Below are positions 1-10,201 of a stretch of DNA of 64,000 nt, piece by piece. A model generated the notes under the pieces. It did no database searches. It was not told where the DNA came from and was given only the letters and a program-made list of their open reading frames with translations. Each line of letters opens with the position of its first letter. The stretch's first letter is position 1. Position numbers and translations under genes: made by a program. The stretch is from Flammulina velutipes (Eukaryota > Basidiomycota > Agaricomycetes > Agaricales > Physalacriaceae), in contig CM022376.1 in assembly GCA_011800155.1 (NCBI GenBank), forward strand, positions 1,426,001-1,490,000, in the 5' to 3' direction.

Positions 1-970
1 AGCAATTATAAGAAAAGAAGAAGCAAGTCCACATACCAAGAGAACATTCAAGACTTGAAGATTTAAAGAGGGAACATGGAAGAAGGAGGTCAAGAGAGGA
101 ATGGTGGGATCAGAGCTCAGCTCTGGTTTAAATACCAACATGAAGTCACGTGACCAGGGCATAGGGTTTGGGTCCGGAGGTCCGGACCTAAATTGTCTGC
201 CTGTTGGACTTGATCAATTCTTGATTCTTGATTTACCACTGTTCACTCAATAACTCTCTAGGACTTGCATGGAAGGTAGCAGACCTATATATGGTTGGAA
301 AGCGTTTAATTAGGGCTACAAGACGAGTCTATAACCGTGGGAAAATAAGGGGTGCAGTTCCGGCTATAAGTCATTCAATCAATTCTCTGTTTCTTGTGTT
401 CAAGCAATAGCACTACTACACTTGACTGGAAGGTATAAGTATTATATACTGTCAGAAAGCGTTTAATTAGGCCTACAAAACGCTTATATAATCATTGGAA
501 TCGCAGGGACGCACCACAAGTTATAGGCAAAATACATGATTTTACTCGGATTTCTCTAGTATTACTTGCTTATAGTATCTATCCTATTATACAGTAATTA
601 GACAACAAGTGCCAGAGTCTAGTCCTGTTGAAGACTGTTGAAATACTTTAGGTAATCTGTAAGTAGTACAAGGCAGGTCTGAGGTGTACTTTGGATAGCT
701 AAGGTCTGACTTGTTGCATTGATATCTTGAAGTTGACTCTGAGATACCTGAGTTTCTTGGTAGTTGATGTTCAACCTGGTGCTGTCCTATGCTAACCAAA
801 TGACACTATAGGTTATTGGATAGCAGTTCTGTTGGCCTCTGTAAACCTAGGTATGCTTAGGTGCTTGAGGCTTACCAGGCTGACTAGGTCTGCCATAGTT
901 AGCTTGAGGTAGAGTCTTTACACTAGATTAAACCTACTGTTAACCGAGGCCAGGTAGCCCTTTCCTGATG
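1..970. mobile_element. TIR element, right part (cut by window edge)
   Basis: This is the right portion of a non-coding terminal-inverted-repeat element whose left end lies outside the window. Bases 1-558 are nearly identical, in the same orientation, to 12184-12742, which lies inside the complete family member at 11681-13143. The right end reads ...CCCTTTCCTGATG, a diverged form of the ...GCCTTTCCAGATG end of that complete copy. Beyond base 558 the two copies have drifted apart. No transposase frame is visible, so it is probably a non-autonomous element. The family assignment is inferred from the shared interior and the similar ends; a target duplication cannot be checked because one end is missing. 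Confidence 0.6.
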
Positions 971-1283
971 TGGGGCAGTAGGTGTAGACATAGCGTAAGG
1001 AATTTTGGTGCTGTGGCTTGGTAACTATGAGGGATAGACAGTCAACAAAATCACCATACCTGTCATCGCATATATTGGCAATATCAGGGTGAGCGCGCAT
1101 GCAGGAAACATGATTGTGGAGCAAGATGGTGGCAAGAGATGTTCATTGTGTTTATCGATAGTGACAGTTGAGGGCCATGCACGTGTTTCCTAAATTGGAA
1201 ACTGACCTCTCTCCTTCACACACTCAACACTCGACGAGCGTACCACATAGCGCACAACATCCAACACCAATGCTCAGACACGG
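971..1283. other. gene-free stretch
   Basis: About 310 bases lie between the TIR element and the inverted duplication. Short open frames are present (for example 1168-1383) but they show no recognisable protein and no clear splice sites. The sequence has no counterpart next to the second copy of the duplication at 15810, so base 1283/1284 is a breakpoint. Confidence 0.5.
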
Positions 1284-1477
1284 CGTGCCAGCGCCATGGA
1301 TGATGATATTGATACCGGTGTGCGTGGTGCTTTGCCCTGGCGGCCCTAGTATGATATCAACATACAATCCAACCACCACCTAGCTGCATGAATACACTGA
1401 GTACGCACACCTTCATTGGTCTCCTACTTCACTAATCATGCTATATAGAATTCGTGATCAGTTGCCTCTATTCTCCA

Positions 1478-2123
1478 ATGCCACCAAATGAAGTAAACGA
1501 TGTATCCCCTGTGCCCCCTGAGTGTTCAAACACCCGTGTGTTACCTGTATCTAACACGATACACCACTGACGCTCTTCCAGATATAGGACCTTCAGAACG
1601 CGATATAGAGCAGCTTCCTCCGTTTGGCTTTGTCGCTCCTAGAGCGCCTACTCGCCTCCGTCTGGCCATGGCCCAGCAAGCTCACAAAAACAATCAGGCA
1701 ATTTTCCAAGGGCGCGGAAGTACTCCATCTGCAGACACGTTCAACGAGTTCCTCTCAAGCATCAAGCCCCCATCGAAGCCCCGACAGAGCACTCTTTATA
1801 TTAAGCTATCCGACGACGATTCTGACTCTTCCCCCCCGCAATCCGGCAGCTCCAAAAAAAGGAAGGCAGACGACGACGAGCATGACGAAATGCCCCCAGC
1901 GAAGCAGAAAACAGTTCCCGCCGTTGCAGATGAAGGCGCCAGGCAGACGGGTGGGGGTGATAATGGGTGGGGGGAATCAGCATGGCCGCGGAGCTTGCCA
2001 TCAGTGTCGCCGCCATGGGGGCGGCCCAAAGACTCTGTACGTTTTTCTACTTATGTGCAGAACACCTCCGCATGGCCGTACCCATTCTTCGAGGAGACGC
2101 CTGAGGCAGAAGTCGTCTACTAG
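1478..2123 (+). CDS. hypothetical nuclear-type acidic protein, copy 1
   Basis: I do not recognise this gene. The open frame shows a good spliced model: exon 1 at 1478-1535, a 46-nt GTGTGT...TTCCAG intron at 1536-1581, and exon 2 at 1582-2123, giving 199 residues. The middle holds an acidic serine-rich run (DDDSDSS), then a basic KKRK patch followed by an acidic DDDEHDE stretch, which looks like a nuclear localisation signal next to an acidic tail. The C-terminal part is rich in Pro, Trp and Gly. There is no signal peptide or membrane segment. It is identical but for one residue to the copy at 14970-15615. A hAT-like element begins 40 bases after the stop and may have removed further exons. 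It could be a truncated host gene or cargo of a transposon. Confidence 0.5.
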
Positions 2124-2162
2124 GTTGTTATGGAGGGCCCATGCCCTGGCGTCTATCATTGC

Positions 2163-2496
2163 TAGGCCTTTAAGGTCCGGTCCTATGGACTGCCAAACGA
2201 CTGCCAACTGGACCGGACCGGACCGCAAAAAGACCGCCAAGAGAAAAAGACCGGTTGGAAAAAAGACTGGTCCCAGTTGGCAGTCCTGAGGTCGGATGAG
2301 AATATTTAGGACTGCCAAAAGACTGGTGCGACCAGTCGTGGACTGGTCTATAGTAAAACGGACTACCAAAGGGTGTTCAGACATATTTTAGCTAGTTTAG
2401 AGTACAAAAACATATATTTCAGCTCATATATCAAGTTGAATTGAATAATCACAATAATTACCCTCTCAAATGAACACTTGAATACATAATTATGAG
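2163..2496. mobile_element. hAT-like element end fragment (copy 1)
   Basis: The segment starts with TAGGCCTTTAAGGTCCGG and is filled with short alternating motifs built on GGACCG, ACTGCC and GACTGGT. This is the same composition as the terminal regions of the hAT-like elements at 13627-14930 and 20315-21195. It is the inverted copy of 14597-14930. Its partner end (equivalent to 13627) is absent here because the duplication stops at the MITE. Confidence 0.6.
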
Positions 2497-3081
2497 TAGG
2501 GTTTAAAAGTTAGGTTAGTCCAACTGGTTAAAATCTGTAACTCGACCTAACTTAACTGCTATCTAACTGTTCAGAATTTTAACTGGTTAGAAATTGTAAC
2601 TAGTTAAGGTTAGCAGTTAGACCTTTTCCTGAAAAAGTGACTAACTGGCAAATGACTAGTTATAACTGACTATAACTGAGTTAAAACTGGTCAAATGAGT
2701 TATAAATCATAATTTTACATCTGATTTTGTTAAGATTAAGTAGTTTTAAAATATTTTTAGCTATCAACACTAATATATAATAGTATACAAGACAATAACT
2801 AATTGATACTTTACTTCTATCAACCAATCTTATATATTATACTTACTCTGCTTCATTTTTGACCAAAATAACTAGTTATAGCTAGTCACTAACTAGTTAT
2901 AACCTAAAAAAGCTATAACTGGTCATGACTGGTTATAACTGCCCCTTCAGTAACTGGTTAGAATTTACGACTAGTTAAGGTTAGAGGTTAGAGCAAATCT
3001 GGACTTTCGACTAACTAGTTAAGGTTAGGTTAGAGCAAAAAGTGGGTCTATAACCCGACCCGACCTACCTTTTAAACCCTA
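2497..3081. mobile_element. hAT-like MITE, copy 1 of 3
   Basis: This is a 585-bp non-coding element with ends TAGGGTTTAAAAGTTAGGT and ACCTACCTTTTAAACCCTA. The interior consists of short repeats of the type AACTAGTTA and CAGTTATAAC, and it can fold on itself. The left flank ATTATGAG is the reverse complement of the CTCATAAT target duplication that brackets the copy at 14012-14596. The right flank (ATAGTACT) does not match. The right end is therefore a rearrangement junction, not an insertion boundary. Confidence 0.85.
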
Positions 3082-4990
3082 ATAGTACTTCATGTAAGAA
3101 AGCGGGCCATTCCTCTGGATGGCCTTTGCACACTTTAAACAATGATTGTCTAATGTCCCAGTGCCCTCTTTCCACTTTTCCATTGGCCTGTTTGTTGTAG
3201 GGAGTGATTAGAATCCCTTTAACACCGTACTTAGCCTCGATGTGGACCATTGCCTTCTTGATAGCGGGTCTGTTATCGGTGACTATCTGCTTTATACAAC
3301 CTCATCTACACAATATGTCTTCGAAAATCCAATCCCCTAAGGTCTCGGCATTCTCGTTGATTAACGCTCTGGCCTCTGGCCATCCAGTCAATCCACATCG
3401 TGCTACTGTGACTGCATTATATCCTGAGTACTTCTTTTGAGCTCCTGTGCCGCCAGAAGTCGGCATTCTGAAAGTGTCTACAAACGCTGTTTCATAGATC
3501 CCTGGTGTTGGAGTTATGGTTGGTTCTTTGTGTATTTTCATCTTCTGTCTCTTCTGACAGAGTACACACGTTTTCACGAACCAATTGATGTCTGTATCCA
3601 TTCCTGGCCACCAGAATCTTTTCCCGACAAGTTTGCGGACGGAAAATTGACCTTTGTGCCCATGCTTGTCGTGTATGACTTGTACCACTGACAGTCTTTT
3701 GCCTAGTAGGAGGACTCTCCGGTGTTTTCCTTCTGCATTCTTTTTGTATAACTTGTCACCAGCTACGAAGAATTCCTTATTACTGAAGTCCCTAAGGGTT
3801 TGGAGTTGTCGATCCGCTAAGATAGCGAGTGTATAATTCTCATCCTTTAAGTAGGGTTCTACGTGTGGTAGTAAGGTTTCCCATAGCTGTTCCCTAGCTG
3901 ATCGTTCTAGTTCAGGGAACTCGTCGATAGCTACCCATTTTTCTAAGTCCTCTACTGCCATAGCGGCTAGTTGGGTGACTCTGTACTCTTCCTCGACTTC
4001 TGTCGGGGTTTCTTCTACTAAGTCCTCCTGGTTCTCTTCTGGTTTGCTAACTTCGAAGAGATATCCAGTCCTAGTGTCTATATTGTCTTGGAAGTCTTCG
4101 AAGGGTAAAGGTTTGTCTTCCTCCGCTAAGTTAGCGGGTTCCTCATATTCGAAGGTCGATAGCTCCTCTTCGTACTCGTCCCCTGGTGGACTTGGAATGA
4201 TCACATCGTTTGGCGATGCTACCCTTCTACTGAGTCCATCTGGGCCATGTACTTTCCCAGGTACATGTACTAGGGTGAAGTGGAACATCAAGATTTCTTC
4301 TGCCCAGCGTTGTAGATTCCCATTGGTTAGAGAGTCTATGTTGGACAACATTCCTTTGATGTACTTTGCATCGACTTCAATCTTCAATTTCCTGCATCCA
4401 AGTAAATAATACTTGCAAGCCATTAACGCACGGTGCAGACCAAATAACTCCCGCTTTGATTGCGAGTACCTGGCTTCCCGCTCGTCCAAGGTTATGGATA
4501 AGAACTTAGCAAAATAGTGTTTCTTAGGGTCTTCTGGATCCTCTTGGGACAGATAAAACCCGACCGCCATGTAAGAGGTATCGACCGACAAGATAACGGG
4601 TGTTGGCCAGTCATAATTCAGTGGTTTCAACATGGGGCTTGTCTCCAACGCTCTTTTGAGTGCATCCATTGACGCTTGTTCTTCCTCTCCCCAGACGAAT
4701 GGTACTCCATCTCTGGTGAGCCTAGTCATTGCCAATGCTTTCTTTGAATAATCCTTGACAAAAGTTTGAAATACTCCCGCTGTCCCGAGAAATGAGCGGA
4801 CATCTCTAAGACATTCACACGGCAACCAGTCTGAGATGACTTTTACTCTATCTTCAGCTGGTTTTCGTCCTTCATAACAACAAGTGTGTCCGACTACTAC
4901 TGTTTCATTGGCACAGATTATTGCTTTGTGTCCTGAGAAAGTTCCACCCGAATATTTCATTCTTTGTATAATTCTATTCATATTCACCAT
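3082..4990 (-). pseudogene. gypsy RNase H and integrase (broken)
   Basis: The long frame 4990-3302 continues the reverse transcriptase after an in-frame TGA at 4997-4999. It carries the RT connection region, then RNase H (VDTSYMAVGFYLSQ, followed by the usual E and D positions). Next is the integrase zinc-binding HHCC module: HDKHGH, then CVLCQKRQ. The start of the integrase catalytic core follows, with the first Asp in FVDTF. A frameshift near 3300 moves the rest into the frame 3250-3065, where VTDN and the catalytic Glu of NKQANGKVERGHW can be read. The frame then runs into the MITE end at 3081, so the element stops within the core domain. These motifs place it in the Ty3/gypsy group. The copy is inactive. 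Confidence 0.9.
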
Positions 4991-4996
4991 GTGTTC

Positions 4997-6433
4997 TCAT
5001 ACAAAACAGCGAATTCCTAGGTTTTCGGGAATGGTTTCGAAGTTCCCTTCCTTGTCCTGATACCTAGTGGCGGGTCCTCTTACAGGAACATCGTCAATAT
5101 AGGGCCGCGTATATGTCGGGATTTCATCTTTGAGAATATGAGTGACATCCTCATGGAATATTGGAACTGAGTTCGTCCAACCCATGGGTAATGTCTTCAA
5201 TCGCAAAGCCCCATAGGGCGTCGAGAAGGTAGTCATGTCTCTCGATTTTTCTGACAAGTGACGCTCATCATACCCTACATACAGGTCCAAAGTTCCCCCA
5301 CAGGCTCTTCCTGCGAATGCCTCCGCTAACTCTTCGGTAGTGGGTGATAGACTAGAATGTGCTATGGTGACGGCATTTAGCGGCTCCAAACTATGTACTA
5401 GTCGGAGTTTCTTGCCATCCTTCTTTACCACGCAAAACCATCTCGAGCGATATGAGGAGTTCGAAGGCTCATATACACCTGAGTCTAGCTTGTTTTTGAT
5501 GATAGCACAGACTTCATTAAAAATCCCTGGTGGGATTTTAATGTTCTTCAATACCCATGATACATGTGGTATTACTGGCATATCTACAGGTGGAAAGAAG
5601 TCTTCTCGAAACCTGCCTTTCTCTGTCTCTTCCCAGGCAAAACCTTGGTTCTGTTTACACATCAAGTCGTCGATCAAGTTCCTTTCCTGAGGCCACAGAA
5701 AATCCCCGACATGGTCTCTCTGGACTTGTTCACGTCGTTCTTCTATGTATCTTCCCGTCGGAGTGAAGCTTGGCGGGTTGGGATTTAACTCCAACATGCC
5801 TTCGAGTGGATCCCCGACAATATTGTGGATGATCCTGAACTCTTCGGGTAAGGTTCCCAGGTAAGGTTTGACTTTCAATGCGACTGGTTTGTATTTCTTA
5901 GTGGCTAAGACCTGTCTGGGTGTTGAATCCCGTTTTCTTGAGTCTAAATACTCTTGCTGTGAGAGAGTGAGTCCCTTCTGTGGGATACTAACTGTCAAGT
6001 GCTGAAGTATTTTCTCAAGTCCTCGAGGGACTGAGTCGAACAAGTTCACCGTTACTGGCTGATATTGTTCGACCTCCTCTAAAGTCCAATCTGAGTCTAG
6101 TCGGACTTGTGGTAACAAAACCCGACTTCCTGGCGGGTGGTCCGAAGTGGACTTTTCCGATACTGTTCCATAACGGAACCCATTCCGCAATGCTTTAGCG
6201 GCCTTGTTAACACCATCGGAGGATTGAGACAAGTACAAGCTGGTTAGTGCTTGACTATCAAACGTCTGACGGGATTTTTCTGGCACAAAGGTGCGCTCGA
6301 TCTGTATTTCACCATTCTCTGCTTGTCCAACTACTAGAGCCACCTCTCCTTGATCATCGATCAATTCCTCGAGTGCTCCGGAAAAACCGGTCCGGTGCCA
6401 GGTTGTTGTTGGTAGCGGGGCATTTGCCCCCAC
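4997..6433 (-). pseudogene. gypsy reverse transcriptase (broken)
   Basis: This 478-codon frame contains the fingers/palm region of a Ty3/gypsy reverse transcriptase. Visible motifs are LVHSLEPLNAVT, then GGTLDLYVGYDE with the first catalytic Asp, then the PYGALRLKTLPMGWTNS region, and YIDDVPV with the catalytic Asp pair. The frame is offset from the upstream protease frame, implying a frameshift between about 6361 and 6433. It ends in TGA at 4997-4999, where the next frame continues the same domain directly. Readthrough at TGA is not typical of this group, so I read it as a nonsense mutation, for example TGG to TGA. Confidence 0.9.
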
Positions 6434-7486
6434 TTGTATGTCGGGAGGGTAAGTCGTTTCCCATTACTAGGATCAGTAATGGTAGCAACTACTCCCCCAT
6501 CTCGCAGTACGGATGTATTGATACTAGATACTACATTGAAGGGTCTGCCCAGTAGTACTTCATACGCTGGATCCCTAATGATGTGTACTTGAAGGAAATA
6601 TACGATTCCTCCGAAGTCGAATGTCAAGTTCCTTGCCAGTCCCACTGTCTTGGTCTGACCCTTGTCTGCAATTTCCATAGTGATGGAAAAGGATGGATCG
6701 AAAGGTACGCCTAACTCCAACGTGGCCTTAAGTGACATAGACACTGCGACCCGCTATCTAGGAGGCTCTCTTTCTTTCCTGCCCTGCCAATCGTTGGCCA
6801 GAGAGTCCTGAGATCAGCACTTTCAGATGCAACATTGGTGCGCGGCATCTGATACGGACCCATGTAGCTAGTATGATTAAACAGTTGCTTGACTAAGTCG
6901 TGCACTACTACAGACCCTAGGGGTAACTGGGTTGTATCTTGTAGATTTACTGAGTAATATCGTGGGTCTTCACTTTGGTGATACTCCGCTTCCATAGCGG
7001 GTCCGCTGCCTGAGTCTAATTCAGACATTTGTTGAATGTTAACTTTCACATTCTTTGCTTTGAGATTCTCTAGCAAATCCTTCTGCCAGGCTTCATTCGT
7101 GGCTAGAAGTTCTTCTGGAAGTAGTGTCTTCCAAAGGGATCTCCAACCAGGGTTTCTGAGTAGGAGGTCTTTGAGCTTCAAAATGCGCTGATAGCTTTTG
7201 TGTTTTTCCTGCTCCTTTGGAGTACTATTCTCTTCTTTTGGGGGAGCATTCTCTGCTTCCTCTACAGAAACCGCCGGAATAGCGGCCTCTGCCCGTTTCT
7301 TAGCGGGACCCGCTTCGATAGCGGGCTCCGGTCCTTCCAACACTTCTTCCAATAGATCACTCAGTTCTGGCTCTTCCTCTTCAGGAGGTGCGATGAACTG
7401 AACTTTCTTAGGTCTACTAGGCAACACTACTTCTACTCTAAGTCCCTTCGTGGGGCCGGGCTTTATCGGGTTTTCTTTGGGTATAT
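6361..7486 (-). pseudogene. gypsy linker and aspartic protease (broken)
   Basis: The upper frame (7427-6711) is a Glu/Pro-rich linker that ends in LLDSGSQ, the active-site motif of a retroviral-type aspartic protease. A frameshift near 6745 switches to the frame 6744-6361, which continues with SMSLKATLELGVPFDPS and the flap and LLGRPF region expected of gypsy proteases. Upstream the frame is open across 7428-7486 and is interrupted by the MITE at 7488. The reading frame on the far side (from 8107) makes a plausible continuation of the same Pro/Ser-rich linker. Confidence 0.82.
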
Positions 7487-7487
7487 T

Positions 7488-8098
7488 TAGGGTTTAAAAG
7501 TTAGGTCGAGTCGGGTTATAGACCCACTTTTCACTCTAACCTAACCTTAACTAGTTAGTCAAAAGTCCAGATTTGCTCTAACCTCTAACCTTAACTAGTC
7601 GTAAATTCTAACCAGTTACTGAGAGGACAGTTATAACCAGTTGTGACCAGTTATAACTTTTTTAGGTTATAACTAGTTAGTGACTAGCTATAACTAGTTA
7701 CTTTGGTCAAATATGAAGCAAAGTAAGTGTAATGTATAAGATTAGTTGATAGCAGTAAAATATCAGTTAGTTATTGTCTTGTATATCATCATATATTAGT
7801 ATTGCTAGCTAGAAATATTCTAAAACTACTAAATCTTAATTAAATTAGATTGAAAATCATAATTTATGACTTATTTAACCTGTTTTAACTCAGTTATAGT
7901 CAGTTATAACTCCAAAAGATTATAACTAGTTATAACCAGACATTTGCCAGTTAGTTACTTTTTCAGGAAAAGGTCTAACTGCTAACCTTAACTAGTTACA
8001 ATTTCTGACTAGTTAAAATTCTGAACAGTTAGATAGCAGTTAAGTTAGGTTGAGTTACAGATTTTAACCAGTTGGACTAACCTAACTTTTAAACTCTA
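7488..8098. mobile_element. hAT-like MITE, copy 2, inside gypsy coding region
   Basis: This is a 611-bp element with ends TAGGGTTTAAAAGTTAGG and CCTAACTTTTAAACTCTA, flanked by a perfect 8-bp direct repeat GGTATATT (7480-7487 and 8099-8106). An 8-bp target duplication with TAGGG-type ends points to the hAT superfamily. There is no transposase frame. It inserted after the gypsy element, splitting the region between gag and protease. Confidence 0.93.
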
Positions 8099-8237
8099 GG
8101 TATATTGGGTATATTGGGTATAACTGGTTCTCTTTCCTTAGCAGTATGGCTTCGAGTACTACGAATAGTATTCTGGCTCTCAGGAGGGGCAGTTCTCTTA
8201 AGTAGTAACTCAGAGGAACCCCCGTCCGTCCTCGAGC

Positions 8238-10078
8238 CTAATCGAAACCCTCCTGCAAGTAGGTGGGGTCGATCATCTGCTGTTGAAGGAAAACCGTCCG
8301 ATCTATCTGTTCAGTCGAAGGAAAGAAGTCTTCCTGAAAAAGCCCTTCGTAGTTTTGCGCGCTAGCGGGTGGGTTGGAACCATGTTCTCTAATGTATTTA
8401 AGTACTTGTTCCATTGGAGACATGCCATCTTTGCGCTTGCTTAGCGAAATTCCATCGGCTGTAAAGTACCAATTGGAGTTCCCTGGTTTATATATCCAGC
8501 CTTCTTTCTCGAACTTGTTCTTCTCAGGGCATTCTGTGAGGAAATGCCCATGTTTGTCGCAGAAATAACATTTCCCGCTAAGGGAGCGGGCACGTGACGG
8601 GTTAAAGTTCGCCGGGACGGGAAGTATTCCTTTTGGCATAGGCTGTATTGGAGGTCTAGGGGCTTGGTACGACGTGTTTTGTTGTACATAGTTCCACATA
8701 TGTTCAGTAGGGTAACTCTGCATTTGTATTTGTCGAGTTCCCATCCTATCCATCATAGCCATTAACCTGCGGGATTCCTCCTGTCGGACTTTCTCTAACT
8801 CTCTCATTTCGTCCTATCGAGCCTTCTCGATGGCTTTGAGTGTATCTGCCAACAAGTTGATGCTGGCAACTTGGTCATGCATATCTTCAATCTTGACCCG
8901 CATTGTTGATGGGGAAATGAGTTCTCGTTCGTACGTGTTCCCCGTTCTCATTGGGGCACCACCGAACGTTTCTATTTCCTCTAAGTACTTTTCTGCGACT
9001 TTAATGACTTCGCCTAGAGTCCACCACTGTCCCAGCGGTCTATTTGGAGAGACAGGGATTGCCCGTAGATCATTGTAGATCGCCGCCCAAGCGGGTCCCA
9101 CAAAGCACTGCTGGACTAGATCGAGTACCGATTTCTGAGTGACATCTCCAATATTGATTAGATATTGAAGTTTGTGCACGACTTCTCGGCGGAACTCCAT
9201 CATTCTATCCTTTGAGCCTATGGGACGCGCCTTGTAGTGCGTCAAAAGTTCTTCTACCTCTCGCATGGTATATTCTTGATCTTGCTCACCCTTATTGTAT
9301 AGCTTAAGGATGGCCTTTTTGTATGCTAACCAGTCACCCGCCGAGTATTCGGGTAGGGCGGCCCACTGTCTCCGTATGTCATAGTCTACATAGACTCCTG
9401 CAATTTCGATCTGAACTTGAGGGTTGGTTACGCGGTTCACTGAGTAGATCCATTCCAGTCCCATGAAGTATTCTCTGATTCCCCCGTCTCTGAAGCGGGG
9501 GGCATCTTTACTTCCCGGTGCCGGTAGTTTCTTGCCCGCAATTTCCGCTTGTGTTTGCGCACTAAGTTGGTTCACAAAATTGTTAACGGGAGCTAGGTTT
9601 GGCTGTCCAGCAGCTTGGCCCGTGTTCCCTCCTGTGTTGTTGTTTTCCTGATCTGCCATTGGGAATAGAGGTTGTCCTAAAGGTACAGCCTGTCTAAATT
9701 TCTCAAATAGCGGGTGGACTTGATCGAGATCAAATCGGTCTGCAAACGGACTAAGTTCGTTTGGTGAAGGGGTGTGAAGTCTTTGGGGTATTGGACTTGG
9801 TAAAAGTCTTGGAACACGACTCGAAAGTGGGACTGTGGATAATATAAATCCGGGGGATAGGCTGGCTCTGACACTAAGTCGGGTGGTAGCTTTTTAGGCT
9901 TTTTGTTTGGCGGACGCGGTCGGCGTTCGTCTGGATATCCGTTGAATAGATCGCCTGGTTTAGGACAATTTTCGCGTAGATTCCTTACAACTGGAGCACC
10001 TGAGTTTTCACCCAAGTTCGCTCTACGGTTGTTTTGTTGTTCTAAAGCTGAGCTTTGACTAGTTGGCGTTTCCGACAA
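8238..10078 (-). pseudogene. gypsy gag (broken)
   Basis: Gag probably starts at 10078. The N-terminal frame (10078-9677) is Pro-rich, and a frameshift near 9775 leads into the frame that continues through the Met at 9659. The capsid-like region spans 9659-8817. An in-frame TAG at 8814-8816 separates it from 8807-8238, which is in the same frame and carries the CCHC zinc knuckle CYFCDKHGHFLTEC of nucleocapsid. A further frameshift near 8240 is needed to reach the protease linker. The gene would package element RNA in virus-like particles if intact; at least three lesions make it inactive. Confidence 0.88.
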
Positions 10079-10178
10079 CTTAGCGGTTGGCTTGGCTTTT
10101 GGGGCTATTTTGGATTGGGTGTAGAAATAACTTGTTAACTCTTGTTTTACAAAGAATCGACTAGGTCAAATTTATCAC

Positions 10179-10196
10179 CCCTCGCGGTGGGCTCCA
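10179..10196 (-). other. probable primer-binding site
   Basis: On the minus strand the LTR ends in ...GCTCATCA and is followed, after five bases, by TGGAGCCCACCGCGAGGG. Starting with TGG, the complement of a tRNA 3' CCA, at this distance from an LTR is what a minus-strand primer site looks like. The tRNA has not been identified. Confidence 0.55.
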
Positions 10197-10201
10197 AAAT
10201 A

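Larger units (their letters stand above)
1284..3081 (+). repeat. inverted duplication A, copy 1 (1798 bp)
   Basis: This segment is the inverted, almost identical partner of 14012-15809. Paired coordinates always sum to 17093, so there are no net indels across 1.8 kb, and the encoded 207-residue frame differs at one residue. It carries a small spliced gene, a hAT-like element end (from 2163) and a MITE (2497-3081). One breakpoint coincides exactly with the outer end of the MITE. There the duplicate abuts the truncated integrase of the gypsy element instead of the other half of its own target duplication. Copy 2 retains both target duplications, so copy 1 is the derived copy (inference). Confidence 0.9.

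Noticed and set aside
1624..2289. 221-codon frame overlapping the 199-residue gene, with its mirror at 14804-15469
   Set aside because: It is in another frame, Arg/Ser-rich, without splice support; a shadow of the better model.
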